Assembly (NCBI GenBank): GCA_016709445.1 | Contig: JADJMV010000008.1 | Span: 124,001 to 188,000, forward strand | Reading direction: 5' to 3' | Origin: Phycisphaerales bacterium | Lineage (GTDB): Bacteria > Planctomycetota > Phycisphaerae > Phycisphaerales > UBA1924 | DNA length: 64,000 nucleotides | Shown: positions 20,277 through 28,222 of the stretch, piece after piece | Layout: every line of letters begins with the position of its first letter | Numbering within the stretch: position 1 is the first letter of the stretch | The notes under the pieces: generated by a model | Told to the model about the DNA's origin: nothing | The model's input: the letters and a program-made list of their open reading frames with translations, nothing else | Databases searched by the model: none | Made by a program: the position numbers and the translations under genes

Positions 20277-20320
20277 GGCTCGGAGGGCGTAGACTTGTGC
20301 GGCCGGGCCCGAGCCGGCGA

Positions 20321-20394
20321 CAGGGCGTAGCTCAGCTTGGTAGAGCGCGTGGTTTGGGTCCACGAGGCCGCTGGTTCGAATCCAGTCGCCCTGA
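20321..20394 (+). tRNA. tRNA-Pro (anticodon TGG)
   Basis: The cloverleaf is complete. The acceptor stem pairs CAGGGCG with CGCCCTG. The D arm is GCTCAGCTTGGTAGAGC. The anticodon stem CGTGG/CCACG holds loop TTTGGGT with TGG at 20355-20357, and the T arm has GGTTCGAATCC. The C1-G72 pair is typical of proline tRNAs. The 3' CCA is not encoded. It reads CCA (and by wobble other CCN) codons. Confidence 0.95.
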
Positions 20395-20441
20395 TTTCTT
20401 CTGGCGCCGGGAGCGCCCCTCGCGGCGGGAGGCGGGGGCGG

Positions 20442-22604
20442 TCAGGGCTCCCGAAACCTGATCCAGGTCATGCCCTCCGCCGGCACGGTTACGGAAATCG
20501 TCGTCTTTCCGTCCACGCCGAGATGCAGGGCGTCCAATCGTCCGGACTGCGCCTCGGCCACCGCCGCCCCGGTCAGGCCGGCGTAGTGGAGGTCGACCTG
20601 CAGTGCACGTGTCACCTCCGCTGGTGTCGGGTTGAAGACCACGAGCATGCCTTTCGTCTCGAGCGCGGGATTGACGTGGAGCATCCAATCGAGGTCGCGT
20701 CCGTCGGCGCGCCGTCCGTGGATCACGTCGCTCTCAAGGATGTCCCGGTTCGCGAGATACCAATCGACCCATTGCTTGACGAGGTCTCGAGTCTCGGGCG
20801 TGTCGTAGAGGCGCGGACCCCGGTAGCACGCCTGGACCCCGAGGGCGAGATTCGAATAGAGCATGCGCTCGTAGTGGTCCAGGTGCGCGGCGAGAGGCTC
20901 GATCGTCGCGGCCTCGCCGCCACCCTGGTACTCGGTGAGCGGGACAAACATCCAGCCCATGCTCGGGGTCTTGGACCATGTGCCGTCGTAGATATTCTGG
21001 CGTGTGTGGATCACCTGTTGGGCCCGCGGCAGCGACCAGTTGGTCTCGCGGTAGCCCATGCCACACTTGCTCGAGCCGGAGAGGTAGTACCAATCCGGCA
21101 CATTCAGGTAGACACCCTTCGCGCGGCACCATCCATAAAATGTGGCGATCTGTCGCCACTGTGCCCAGCGGGAATCCTCAAGGCCGGCGTGGCCGGGGTG
21201 ATCGGTCGAGGCGCAGGCGTCTCCGGGGTACGACCCGTCGTGCTCGAGGAGCATGAACCCGGTCGAGTCGTAGAACTGGTGGAGTTTGCGGAAGTAGTCG
21301 AGCCCCCACGTGCTACCGAGGCAGGGAGAGTTGCCGAAGATGGGTCGCTGGCCGGCGGGCATGACCACGTCGTTGGCGGGGTTGATCGAGCGGGAAGCCA
21401 GGAGTGAATAGCCGCCGATCTCGATCCCCTTCGAACGGGCGTAGTCGGCAAGCTTCTTCATCCCGGCGAGGTACTCGGGGGTCTCATTCTCGATATCGAA
21501 CCCGCTCCCAAAGGTGAGGATGATCATCTCGAAGCCGACATCGGCGCACTGGTCGACCGCATTCCGGACGGTGTCCCAATCGGACCACCGGACATGCATC
21601 ATCAAGGGGTTCTCGGTGACCCACGGGGCGATCGTTCGGTACATCCGTCGGACCGCCAGGCCGCGGCGTTCGCGATCGGTGGAGTCCTGGATCAATTCCC
21701 AGGTCCGGAAGCTCTCGAAGGTCTCTCCGGGGGCCAGCAGGGCTGCTGGGCCGAGGTCGGGACCGGCTTCGAGCAGGCACGGGGTCTGCCGCTCGTAGTG
21801 CACCTGCGTCAGGTAGTCGGGGTCGCTCCGCCACCGGACGCCGTGGAGGACCGCCTCACCGGACTGCATCGAACCTCCCATGGCGTAGTCCGTCTCAACG
21901 TAGATGTTCAGGTGTTCGAAGGTGCCGGGATCGCCACCGACGAAGGAGGACGCCTCGACGGCGGCGAGGATTTCGCTATTGAAGCCGTCGATCCGGATGG
22001 CCTCCGATCCCGTATTCGTCACCTCGATCCACTTGCAGAAGAGCGGGATGCCGTCATAGAGCTCGTAGTGGACGCGGAGGGCGAAAGCCGGCCCCTCGCC
22101 GGGCGACCACTGGTAGTCCATGCGCAGTTCAACACCTGGGGGCGGCCAGGCGATTCCCGGCGCGTGGCGCCGGACTTGCCCCCATGCCAGCCGCTCTTGG
22201 GGGCGGCCGAGCTCGAACCGCTGCAAGACGAGCGCGGCGGGATCGGCCCGGAGGTCGTCGAGCCATGCGGGATCGAGGTAGGCGTAGTCGGGCTGGCCAA
22301 CAAGGCCGCCTGCGCAGTGCTCGATGCCGTTGATGGTGACTCGGGCCTCGGGCTTGACTCCCCGCAGCATCGACTCGCCTGTCATGAGGTTGTCCAACGC
22401 CACCGTCGCGGCGTTGGGAGTGAGCCGGAAGGTCCGGCGGGCCAGACCGTTGGAGAGGGTGAGTTCCCTCCCGTCCGGCGACGTCTCGGCCCGGGCGACA
22501 AAGGATCCGGGATCAACGAGCCAATCGGGCTGCGCACGGGCCGTTCGGGGTACCCAGCACACCAGCGTGATGGCGAGAAGAGCGAGTCGGGATCCAGCTT
22601 TCAT
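20442..22604 (-). CDS. Secreted melibiase-like glycoside hydrolase (GH36/GH27-type fold, putative alpha-galactosidase)
   Basis: This 720-residue protein has a signal peptide over about residues 1-25, ending TARAQP. A beta-sandwich N-terminal domain (DGRELTLSNGLARRTFRL) extends to about residue 300. A barrel-like region follows with MMHVRWSDWD, FEMIILTFGSGFDIEN, IEIGGYSLLAS and GFMLLEHDGSYPG, in which the Asp/Glu of LEHDG are candidate catalytic residues. A C-terminal beta domain follows from about residue 640. Overall shape resembles planctomycete proteins annotated as alpha-galactosidases (clan GH-D), but I could not place the catalytic pair with certainty. ATG 22604 is preceded by AGGAG. 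A longer frame upstream has no signal peptide. It stands alone, converging on the tRNA gene, and is divergent from moxR. Confidence 0.65.
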   Translation of the reverse strand: MKAGSRLALLAITLVCWVPRTARAQPDWLVDPGSFVARAETSPDGRELTLSNGLARRTFRLTPNAATVALDNLMTGESMLRGVKPEARVTINGIEHCAGGLVGQPDYAYLDPAWLDDLRADPAALVLQRFELGRPQERLAWGQVRRHAPGIAWPPPGVELRMDYQWSPGEGPAFALRVHYELYDGIPLFCKWIEVTNTGSEAIRIDGFNSEILAAVEASSFVGGDPGTFEHLNIYVETDYAMGGSMQSGEAVLHGVRWRSDPDYLTQVHYERQTPCLLEAGPDLGPAALLAPGETFESFRTWELIQDSTDRERRGLAVRRMYRTIAPWVTENPLMMHVRWSDWDTVRNAVDQCADVGFEMIILTFGSGFDIENETPEYLAGMKKLADYARSKGIEIGGYSLLASRSINPANDVVMPAGQRPIFGNSPCLGSTWGLDYFRKLHQFYDSTGFMLLEHDGSYPGDACASTDHPGHAGLEDSRWAQWRQIATFYGWCRAKGVYLNVPDWYYLSGSSKCGMGYRETNWSLPRAQQVIHTRQNIYDGTWSKTPSMGWMFVPLTEYQGGGEAATIEPLAAHLDHYERMLYSNLALGVQACYRGPRLYDTPETRDLVKQWVDWYLANRDILESDVIHGRRADGRDLDWMLHVNPALETKGMLVVFNPTPAEVTRALQVDLHYAGLTGAAVAEAQSGRLDALHLGVDGKTTISVTVPAEGMTWIRFREP

Positions 22605-22785
22605 CGGGCGCACTCCTGGGTCCGGAGTGTACCGCCGACAGGTCCGGAGCCGGTTACTCGCGGGTGCCAGAGGACCGCCTGGACCGATGCAGCAGTTCTC
22701 GGTTGAGCCGGTATGCTGAGTCGGACTCGAACCGGAATGCGTCGCGGGACGAACAAGGCCATATCCCGGCCCCCGGGGGAGCACG

Positions 22786-23811
22786 ATGAGCACCGCACCA
22801 ATCGCTGATCATCTCAAAGAACGACGCGGCGCCAGGACGCCCGAACTGATTGATCGGGTCCGCTCGCGGGTCGCCCGAACGGTCGTCGGACAGGACGACG
22901 TTGTGGAGAGCATCCTGATTGCGCTGCTCTCGGGCGGCCACCTCCTGCTCCAGGGAGTGCCGGGGCTTGCCAAGACGCTGCTGGTGCACTCGGTCGCGAG
23001 GGCGATCGATCTGGATTTCGGGCGCGTGCAGTTCACAATCGATCTTCTCCCAAGCGATATCGTGGGTGCGGAAATCCTCGACGAGCAGACCCGGCAATTC
23101 CGGGTGCACCGGGGACCGATCTTTACCAACGTGCTGCTGGCCGACGAGATCAATCGGGCGACTCCCAAGGTGCAATCGGCGCTCCTCGAGGCGATGCAGG
23201 AGCGCCGGGTCACGATCGGGAACGAGGCGTTCCGGCTCCCGACGCCCTTCCTGGTGATCGCGACCCAGAACCCGGTGGAGCAGGCGGGGACGTTCGACCT
23301 GCCCGAGGCCCAACTGGACCGGTTCATGATGTGCCACCGTCTCGAGTATCCCACGAAGGAGCAGGAAACGGAGGTGCTGCGTCGGAGCCTGGCCCTCGGT
23401 CTGGTCCGCGCCGGGGACAAGGGCGGCGCCGTGCCCATGAGTGCGTTCGACGCGATCGGTGAGACCGCCGACATCCGGGTGGCCGAGTTGACCGCCTCTA
23501 TGGAGGCGGTGCAGCGGGTGCACGTGAGCGAGGTATTCATCCAGCACTGCGTGGACCTGGTGACGCGGACCCGGCACTGCGCCGACATCGACCTTGGCTG
23601 CAGCCCCCGGGCGGGCATCGCCCTGGTGCAGGCCGCCCGGGCGCGGGCATACGTCCACGGACGCGACTACGCCGTCCCCGACGACCTGTTTGCGCTCGCC
23701 GAGCACGTCATGCTGCATCGCATGCGTCTGACGTACGAGTCGCTCGCGCGAGGCCGGACGGGGCAGCAGGTGCTGCGGGAACTGATGGATCCGATCAGCG
23801 GCATGGCTTGA
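22786..23811 (+). CDS. moxR: MoxR-family AAA+ ATPase
   Basis: This 341-residue AAA_3-type ATPase has Walker A LLLQGVPGLAKT near residues 44-55 and Walker B VLLADEINRATPKVQSALLE. Sensor motif FLVIATQNPVEQAGTFDLPE and a C-terminal lid domain with HDYAV-like GRDYAVPDDL complete it. MoxR proteins act as chaperone-like ATPases that insert cofactors into or remodel complexes, and are usually paired with VWA-domain proteins. GGGGGAG is 5 bases before ATG 22786. It is the first gene of a seven-gene run whose members mostly overlap or sit within 15 bases of each other, the usual moxR-DUF58-VWA order. The substrate is unknown. Confidence 0.93.
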   Translation: MSTAPIADHLKERRGARTPELIDRVRSRVARTVVGQDDVVESILIALLSGGHLLLQGVPGLAKTLLVHSVARAIDLDFGRVQFTIDLLPSDIVGAEILDEQTRQFRVHRGPIFTNVLLADEINRATPKVQSALLEAMQERRVTIGNEAFRLPTPFLVIATQNPVEQAGTFDLPEAQLDRFMMCHRLEYPTKEQETEVLRRSLALGLVRAGDKGGAVPMSAFDAIGETADIRVAELTASMEAVQRVHVSEVFIQHCVDLVTRTRHCADIDLGCSPRAGIALVQAARARAYVHGRDYAVPDDLFALAEHVMLHRMRLTYESLARGRTGQQVLRELMDPISGMA

Positions 23812-23826
23812 CACACCGGGGGGCGT

Positions 23827-24696
23827 ATGACCGAGGCCACGGACATCCTGGCGGTCCCGCACGAGCTGACCGCTCGCGAGTTTGAGTTGGCTGCACGCCG
23901 CCTCGCGGACGATCTGACCTACGGGATGGACGCTTCCCGTTTCGTTGGTTCGGGCATCGACTATGCCCAATCCCGGGGATTCGTCTACGGCGACTCCGTC
24001 CGGGATATCGACTGGCGCGTCACGGCCCGGACGGGTCGGGTGCATGTCAAGGAATACGAATCGACCAAGCGGGTTCCGGTCTTCATCGTGGCCGACACCT
24101 CGGGCTCGATGGCCCACGCGAGCACGCGGTTGAGCAAGCATGACCTGGCGGTCTGGATCGGCGCGGTGCTGGCTCTGGTCGCCATCCATCGACGCAGCCC
24201 GGTCGCGGTCCTGAGCGGCGGTGATCGACAGATACCCATCGCCCCGACCATGTCCAGGGGCGCGGTATGGCGTCAGGTCGAATCGCTGCGGAGTCCCGGC
24301 CTCACAGAGGTCACCCGGCTGGCCGCCGCGGCCGATCGTATTGACGCGCTCGCACCGCACACGAGTCTGGTGTTCGTGATCAGCGACCTCCACTCCCCCG
24401 ACGCCGAGACCTCGATCAAGCGGCTCGGCCAGCGGCATGACTGTGTGGTGCTCCAGCTCCGGGACCCGAGTGAGGGCCGGCGCCTGCGTGGCGGGTTCCT
24501 CCGAGCCTCCGAGGCGGAGACAGGGGTCGCGTTCGTCGCTGGCAGCGGCACAATCGTCCGGGGCGTGGGGCACAACCCCGTGCAGTTCAGTGCCTCGGGT
24601 GTCGACCACGTCGTCCTCTCGACGAACGGTCCGATCCTGGCGCCCCTTCGCCGGATCATCTCGGTCCACGCGCGAGGATGGAGGGCGGCGCGATGA
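23827..24696 (+). CDS. DUF58 domain protein (VWA-related) of the MoxR operon
   Basis: This 289-residue protein carries the DUF58 signature SRGFVYGDSVRDIDWRVTA, followed by RVHVKEYESTKRVPVFIVAD. The next motif, DTSGSMAH, matches the MIDAS-type metal site of a von Willebrand A fold. No signal peptide or membrane segment is evident, so it is likely cytoplasmic and a partner of MoxR. It starts 15 bases after moxR. Its TGA stop overlaps the ATG of the next gene, which implies translational coupling. DUF58 proteins nearly always accompany MoxR in Bat-type loci; the biochemical role is not established. Confidence 0.9.
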   Translation: MTEATDILAVPHELTAREFELAARRLADDLTYGMDASRFVGSGIDYAQSRGFVYGDSVRDIDWRVTARTGRVHVKEYESTKRVPVFIVADTSGSMAHASTRLSKHDLAVWIGAVLALVAIHRRSPVAVLSGGDRQIPIAPTMSRGAVWRQVESLRSPGLTEVTRLAAAADRIDALAPHTSLVFVISDLHSPDAETSIKRLGQRHDCVVLQLRDPSEGRRLRGGFLRASEAETGVAFVAGSGTIVRGVGHNPVQFSASGVDHVVLSTNGPILAPLRRIISVHARGWRAAR

Positions 24697-25547
24697 AGGC
24701 GCTGACGCTCGCCATCTCCGCGGCGCTGCTGACGATACAGACCTCGCAGGATCCCGCGATGCCGCCCGTGTTGGCGACCTCTACGGTCGGGATTGAGGGA
24801 CGCGTCCTCGTAAGGGTCGACCGCGGCTCGATCGTCGCCCGAGCGGTCGAGCGCGGGAGTCCGGTCGTCCTGCGTATCGCCGACATCGCCCAGGACGGCG
24901 CCTCTACCATCTACGACCTTCGATTCATCGGCCAGGTCCCGGGAACTTTCGATCTGCGCGAGTCCCTCGAGCATGGCGATGGGACACCGGCGGCCGACAT
25001 GGCGCCCGTCGTCGTGGAGGTGGGCTCACTGCTCCCCGCGGGCCACGGCGGCGACCTGTTCGGCATCCCGGGACCGGGTATGCCGCGGCTCGGGGGGTAC
25101 CGCGCCCTGCTGGTCGTCGCGGGGGCGATCTGGGTCGCGCCGGTCGGCTGGGTCGTTGCCCGGCGACTGCGTCGGAGGCCCCCACCAGTCTTGGCGCCGA
25201 TCGGGCGGCCCCACACGCTGGGCGATCAGCTCCGCCCGCTCGTGGAGGCGGCCATCGCCGGCCGGCTCTCAACCGGGCAGAGCGCCGAGTTGGAGATGCT
25301 GCTGCTTGCCCACTGGCGGCGGCATCGGAGGCTCGACGGCCTGTCCCCCACCGCGGCGATCGCCGCGCTCCGGCAAGATCCAGAGGCGGGCCCCCTGCTC
25401 GCAGCGATGGATCGCTGGCTCCACTGCCCCTCGGGCAGTCTCGGGCAACCAGACATCGGCGAATTGCTGTCCCGCTACCGGGACGTCGAGGCGATCGAAC
25501 TCTCGTCCGCCCCGCTGCCGCCGCTCCCTCCCGGAGCAACGGCATGA
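24693..25547 (+). CDS. Single-pass membrane protein of the MoxR/VWA operon
   Basis: This 284-residue protein has a cleavable or anchoring N-terminal hydrophobic segment (residues 3-20) and an extracytoplasmic beta-rich region of about 110 residues. A clear membrane span follows (YRALLVVAGAIWVAPVGWVV, near residues 133-152), then a basic stop-transfer RRLRRR and a cytoplasmic helical tail of about 120 residues. Layout and position between DUF58 and VWA genes match the DUF4381/BatD-type partner found in related operons. I see no family motif strong enough to name it. ATG 24693 overlaps the previous stop (ATGA), and its own stop overlaps the next start in the same manner. Confidence 0.75.
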   Translation: MKALTLAISAALLTIQTSQDPAMPPVLATSTVGIEGRVLVRVDRGSIVARAVERGSPVVLRIADIAQDGASTIYDLRFIGQVPGTFDLRESLEHGDGTPAADMAPVVVEVGSLLPAGHGGDLFGIPGPGMPRLGGYRALLVVAGAIWVAPVGWVVARRLRRRPPPVLAPIGRPHTLGDQLRPLVEAAIAGRLSTGQSAELEMLLLAHWRRHRRLDGLSPTAAIAALRQDPEAGPLLAAMDRWLHCPSGSLGQPDIGELLSRYRDVEAIELSSAPLPPLPPGATA

Positions 25548-26458
25548 GCTTTGCGCACCCCTGGGTCCTGCTTGCCTTGATTCTGCCCGCGGCCCTGGTC
25601 GTCTGGGAGAGCGCTCGCCGGGGGTTCGTTGTCCGTGTGCCGGTGGACTACGGCTCGCCTCGTCCCGGGCTGTGGCGGGGACGGGTGCTGCTGGCTGCCA
25701 ACCTGCTCCCGACGGTAGTGCTCGCCACGGCAGTCGTCATACTGGCGGGTCCTCGGCGGCTGGGCCCGCCGAAGGGGGAGCGTGTCCTCACCAATATCGA
25801 GATCTGTCTCGACGTGTCCGGGAGCATGTCCTCGCCGCTCGGGAGCGGCCAGAGCCGTTACGAAGCAGCGATGGAGGCGATCCAACGTTTCACCGACCGG
25901 CGAAGGGGCGACGCGTTCGGGCTCACCATTTTCGGCGGTGAGGTGGTCAAGTGGGTGCCGTTGACCAAGGACGTCTCGGCGATCCAGCACGCCACGCCCT
26001 TCCTTGACCCGATGTCGCTCCCCCCCCACCTCGGCTCGACACGCATCGGGCACGCCCTCGAATACTGCGGGGAGGTTCTCGCGGCGCAGCCCGACGGGGA
26101 CCGGTTCATCATCCTGGTCTCCGACGGCTTCAGTTCAGACCTGGGTGGGGAACGTGCGATGCAGATCGGCAATGAGTTGGCTTCCCGGTCGATTGTGTGC
26201 TACATGATCAACGTCGGCGGCGCGGCGCCCTCCCAGATGTATGAGGTGGTCGGGCCAACCGGGGGGCAGGTCTTCAGTGCCAATGATCCCGCGGGATTGG
26301 CCGCAATTTTCGATCACATCAACACCATGCAGCCGGTCCGCATCGATCAGCGTGCTCCGGAACCAGTCGATTTCTTTACCCCGGCGGCGCTGGCGGGTCT
26401 GGCGGCCCTGGGGCTGCATGCAGTCTGCCTCTTCGGGCTGAGATACACGCCGTGGTAA
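25544..26458 (+). CDS. VWA-domain membrane protein (BatA-like)
   Basis: This 304-residue protein has two N-terminal membrane segments (residues 5-22, beginning HPWVLLALIL, and 50-68) and a C-terminal one near 278-297. A VWA domain lies between, with an intact MIDAS motif DVSGSMSS near residue 89, a conserved Thr region (LGSTRIGHAL) and Asp (LVSDGFSSD). This is the BatA/BatB topology, with the VWA domain in the periplasm. MIDAS-bound metal normally mediates protein interactions. It starts within the previous stop and overlaps the following VWA gene by seven bases. Confidence 0.88.
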   Translation: MSFAHPWVLLALILPAALVVWESARRGFVVRVPVDYGSPRPGLWRGRVLLAANLLPTVVLATAVVILAGPRRLGPPKGERVLTNIEICLDVSGSMSSPLGSGQSRYEAAMEAIQRFTDRRRGDAFGLTIFGGEVVKWVPLTKDVSAIQHATPFLDPMSLPPHLGSTRIGHALEYCGEVLAAQPDGDRFIILVSDGFSSDLGGERAMQIGNELASRSIVCYMINVGGAAPSQMYEVVGPTGGQVFSANDPAGLAAIFDHINTMQPVRIDQRAPEPVDFFTPAALAGLAALGLHAVCLFGLRYTPW

Positions 26459-27448
26459 AGCTCCTCCTCGCGATCGCGATCGGGTTGGCGGCGCTCTGCG
26501 GCGAGTGGCTCCACGCCCGGAGGACCGCGAGGGTTCGCTGGCTCGTGTTCGGCCCAACCAATGGAGCGCATTCCTGGGTTGCGGCGGTGCCCTGGGTCCG
26601 GGCGCCGGCCGTCGGCATCCTGGCGTGGGGCCTGGCAACATTGCTCTCCCTGGATGGTGCACCGACGGATCTCACACCTCAGAAGAATGAACCAACACGC
26701 CACCTCCTGATCGCGCTCGACGTCTCGCCGAGCATGTACATCGAGGACTCGGGGCCCGACGCCCGGGAGACGCGGGGGCGACGAGCGTACGACGTGCTCG
26801 AATCGGTTCTGAGTCGTCTCGACGTAACACACACTCGGGTCAGCGTGGTGGCGTTCTATACGACGGCGAAGCCGGTGGTCGTGGACACCGACGATCTCAA
26901 CGTCGTCGAGAATATCTTGCGTGATCTCCCCCTGGAGCACGCGTTCAAGGAGGGGCAGACGAATATGTACGAGGGCGTCCGCGCGGCCGGAACGCTCGCG
27001 GAGGCTTGGGAGCCGGGCTCCGCGACCATGATCCTCGTGAGCGATGGCGACACACTGCCCGACGCCGGGCTGCCCCGGATGCCGCCCTCGGTTTCCGACA
27101 CCATCGTGCTCGGCGTCGGGAACCCCTACAGGGGCACGAGCATCGCGGGCCGGACCTCGCCAGGATACCTCGTCGCTCAAGCGTCTGGCGGTGCGCCTGG
27201 GCGGCTTCTATCACGATGGGAACGCGTCGCAGCTTCCCACGGCGGTGATCGAGCGGCTGAAGATGCGGTCGCTCGAGGCGGATCAGGCGACCCAGCTCCG
27301 CTCTGTGGCGCTCGTGGCGACCGGCGTCGGCGCCTCCGTGCTCGCAGCAATCTCGCCGGCGCTGGCATTTGCCGGCGTGCGCCGTGTCCCACCACAGCAT
27401 GAATCCGGAGGCGGACGGGCGGCCCACGCTCTTTCGCCGAGCGCATGA
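26452..27448 (+). CDS. Second VWA-domain membrane protein (BatB-like), frameshifted
   Basis: GTG 26452 starts a protein with membrane segments near residues 3-20 and 44-66 and a VWA domain. The MIDAS-like motif is DVSPSMYIED, with Pro in place of the usual Gly. The frame fits to about 27159 (RGTSIAGRTS). It then continues in the +1 frame as QDTSSLKRLAVRLGGFYHDG. The second part ends with a membrane span (ALVATGVGASVLAAISPALA) and a stop at 27446-27448. One extra C at 27160-27161 explains the break, and the restored product is 331 residues. It probably pairs with the preceding VWA protein. The following gene begins at or just after this stop. Confidence 0.78.
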
Positions 27449-27459
27449 AGGAGCGGAGG

Positions 27460-28188
27460 ATGAAGAAGAGACTCTTCTGGTCTGTCTGGGGATTCGTTCC
27501 CGCCGCGGCTCTCGTCGTCCATCTCGGCCCGGGTCAGGAGTGGCTGCGAAGAGATGATGCGGCTCGCGCGGTGCGCGTTGCCCTCGCCGCCGAACGCGAT
27601 GGCAACTGGTCCGAGGCCGCGGACTCATTCGCCCGGGCCGGGGACGCCCTCCCCGAATCAGCACGGGCCGAGAGAGCCCGCCTGGCGTTGTCGGAGGCCA
27701 AGGCCAGGGTACGGGCCGGCCAGTTGGTCGAGGGCCAGGATCAGCTTGAGAACTTGCTCGACGCCGAACTCACCCGGCCCTCCCCGGACGCCGGGATGGT
27801 GCGGCAACTCCGGCACGAGCTGGGCACCACCGCGTACTGGGGCGCGTGGCTGATGCGCCTAGACGGCGCCACCCCGGACGAGTGGCTCCTGGAAGCCGAG
27901 ACATCGCGCCAGCATTTCCGGCTCTTGGCCGAGGATGCGCTCGCCCCGTCCGAGGCCGACACCTCCAAGAAAAACGTGGAGGCGGTGATCCGGCTCGAGC
28001 AGATGGATCTTTCCGAGCTTCGGGCTTTGCCCCTCCCCAAGAACTGTCCAAACTGCAGCAAGGGGCTGTGCCAGAAGAAGCGAGACCAGCGGCTCAGCAA
28101 GTGCAAGAAACCCGGGAACAAGGACGCCCGGGAGCAGATCAAGTCCGACTCGGCCGGCGACGCGCTGAAGCGCGGCTCCGGGTCCTGA
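27460..28188 (+). CDS. Membrane-anchored helical-repeat protein of the MoxR/VWA operon (BatC-like position)
   Basis: This 242-residue protein has an N-terminal signal anchor (LFWSVWGFVPAAALVVHL) and then TPR-like helical hairpins (AAERDGNWSEAADSFARAGD). Near the C-terminus a cysteine-rich basic segment, CPNCSKGLCQKKRDQRLSKC, spans about residues 198-217 and could bind a metal. ATG 27460 has AAGGAG 6 bases upstream and begins the hydrophobic segment. ATG 27445, which overlaps the preceding stop, is a possible alternative adding five residues. In Bat-type operons this slot is held by a TPR protein. The cysteine cluster is not a standard BatC feature. Confidence 0.75.
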   Translation: MKKRLFWSVWGFVPAAALVVHLGPGQEWLRRDDAARAVRVALAAERDGNWSEAADSFARAGDALPESARAERARLALSEAKARVRAGQLVEGQDQLENLLDAELTRPSPDAGMVRQLRHELGTTAYWGAWLMRLDGATPDEWLLEAETSRQHFRLLAEDALAPSEADTSKKNVEAVIRLEQMDLSELRALPLPKNCPNCSKGLCQKKRDQRLSKCKKPGNKDAREQIKSDSAGDALKRGSGS

Positions 28189-28222
28189 ATTGCAGTTCCA
28201 CGACCGAACCCCAGGAGGCCCC

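Noticed and set aside
20321..20394. tRNA-Pro as an integration site for a genomic island
   Set aside because: No integrase, direct repeat of the tRNA 3' end or compositional change is visible nearby.
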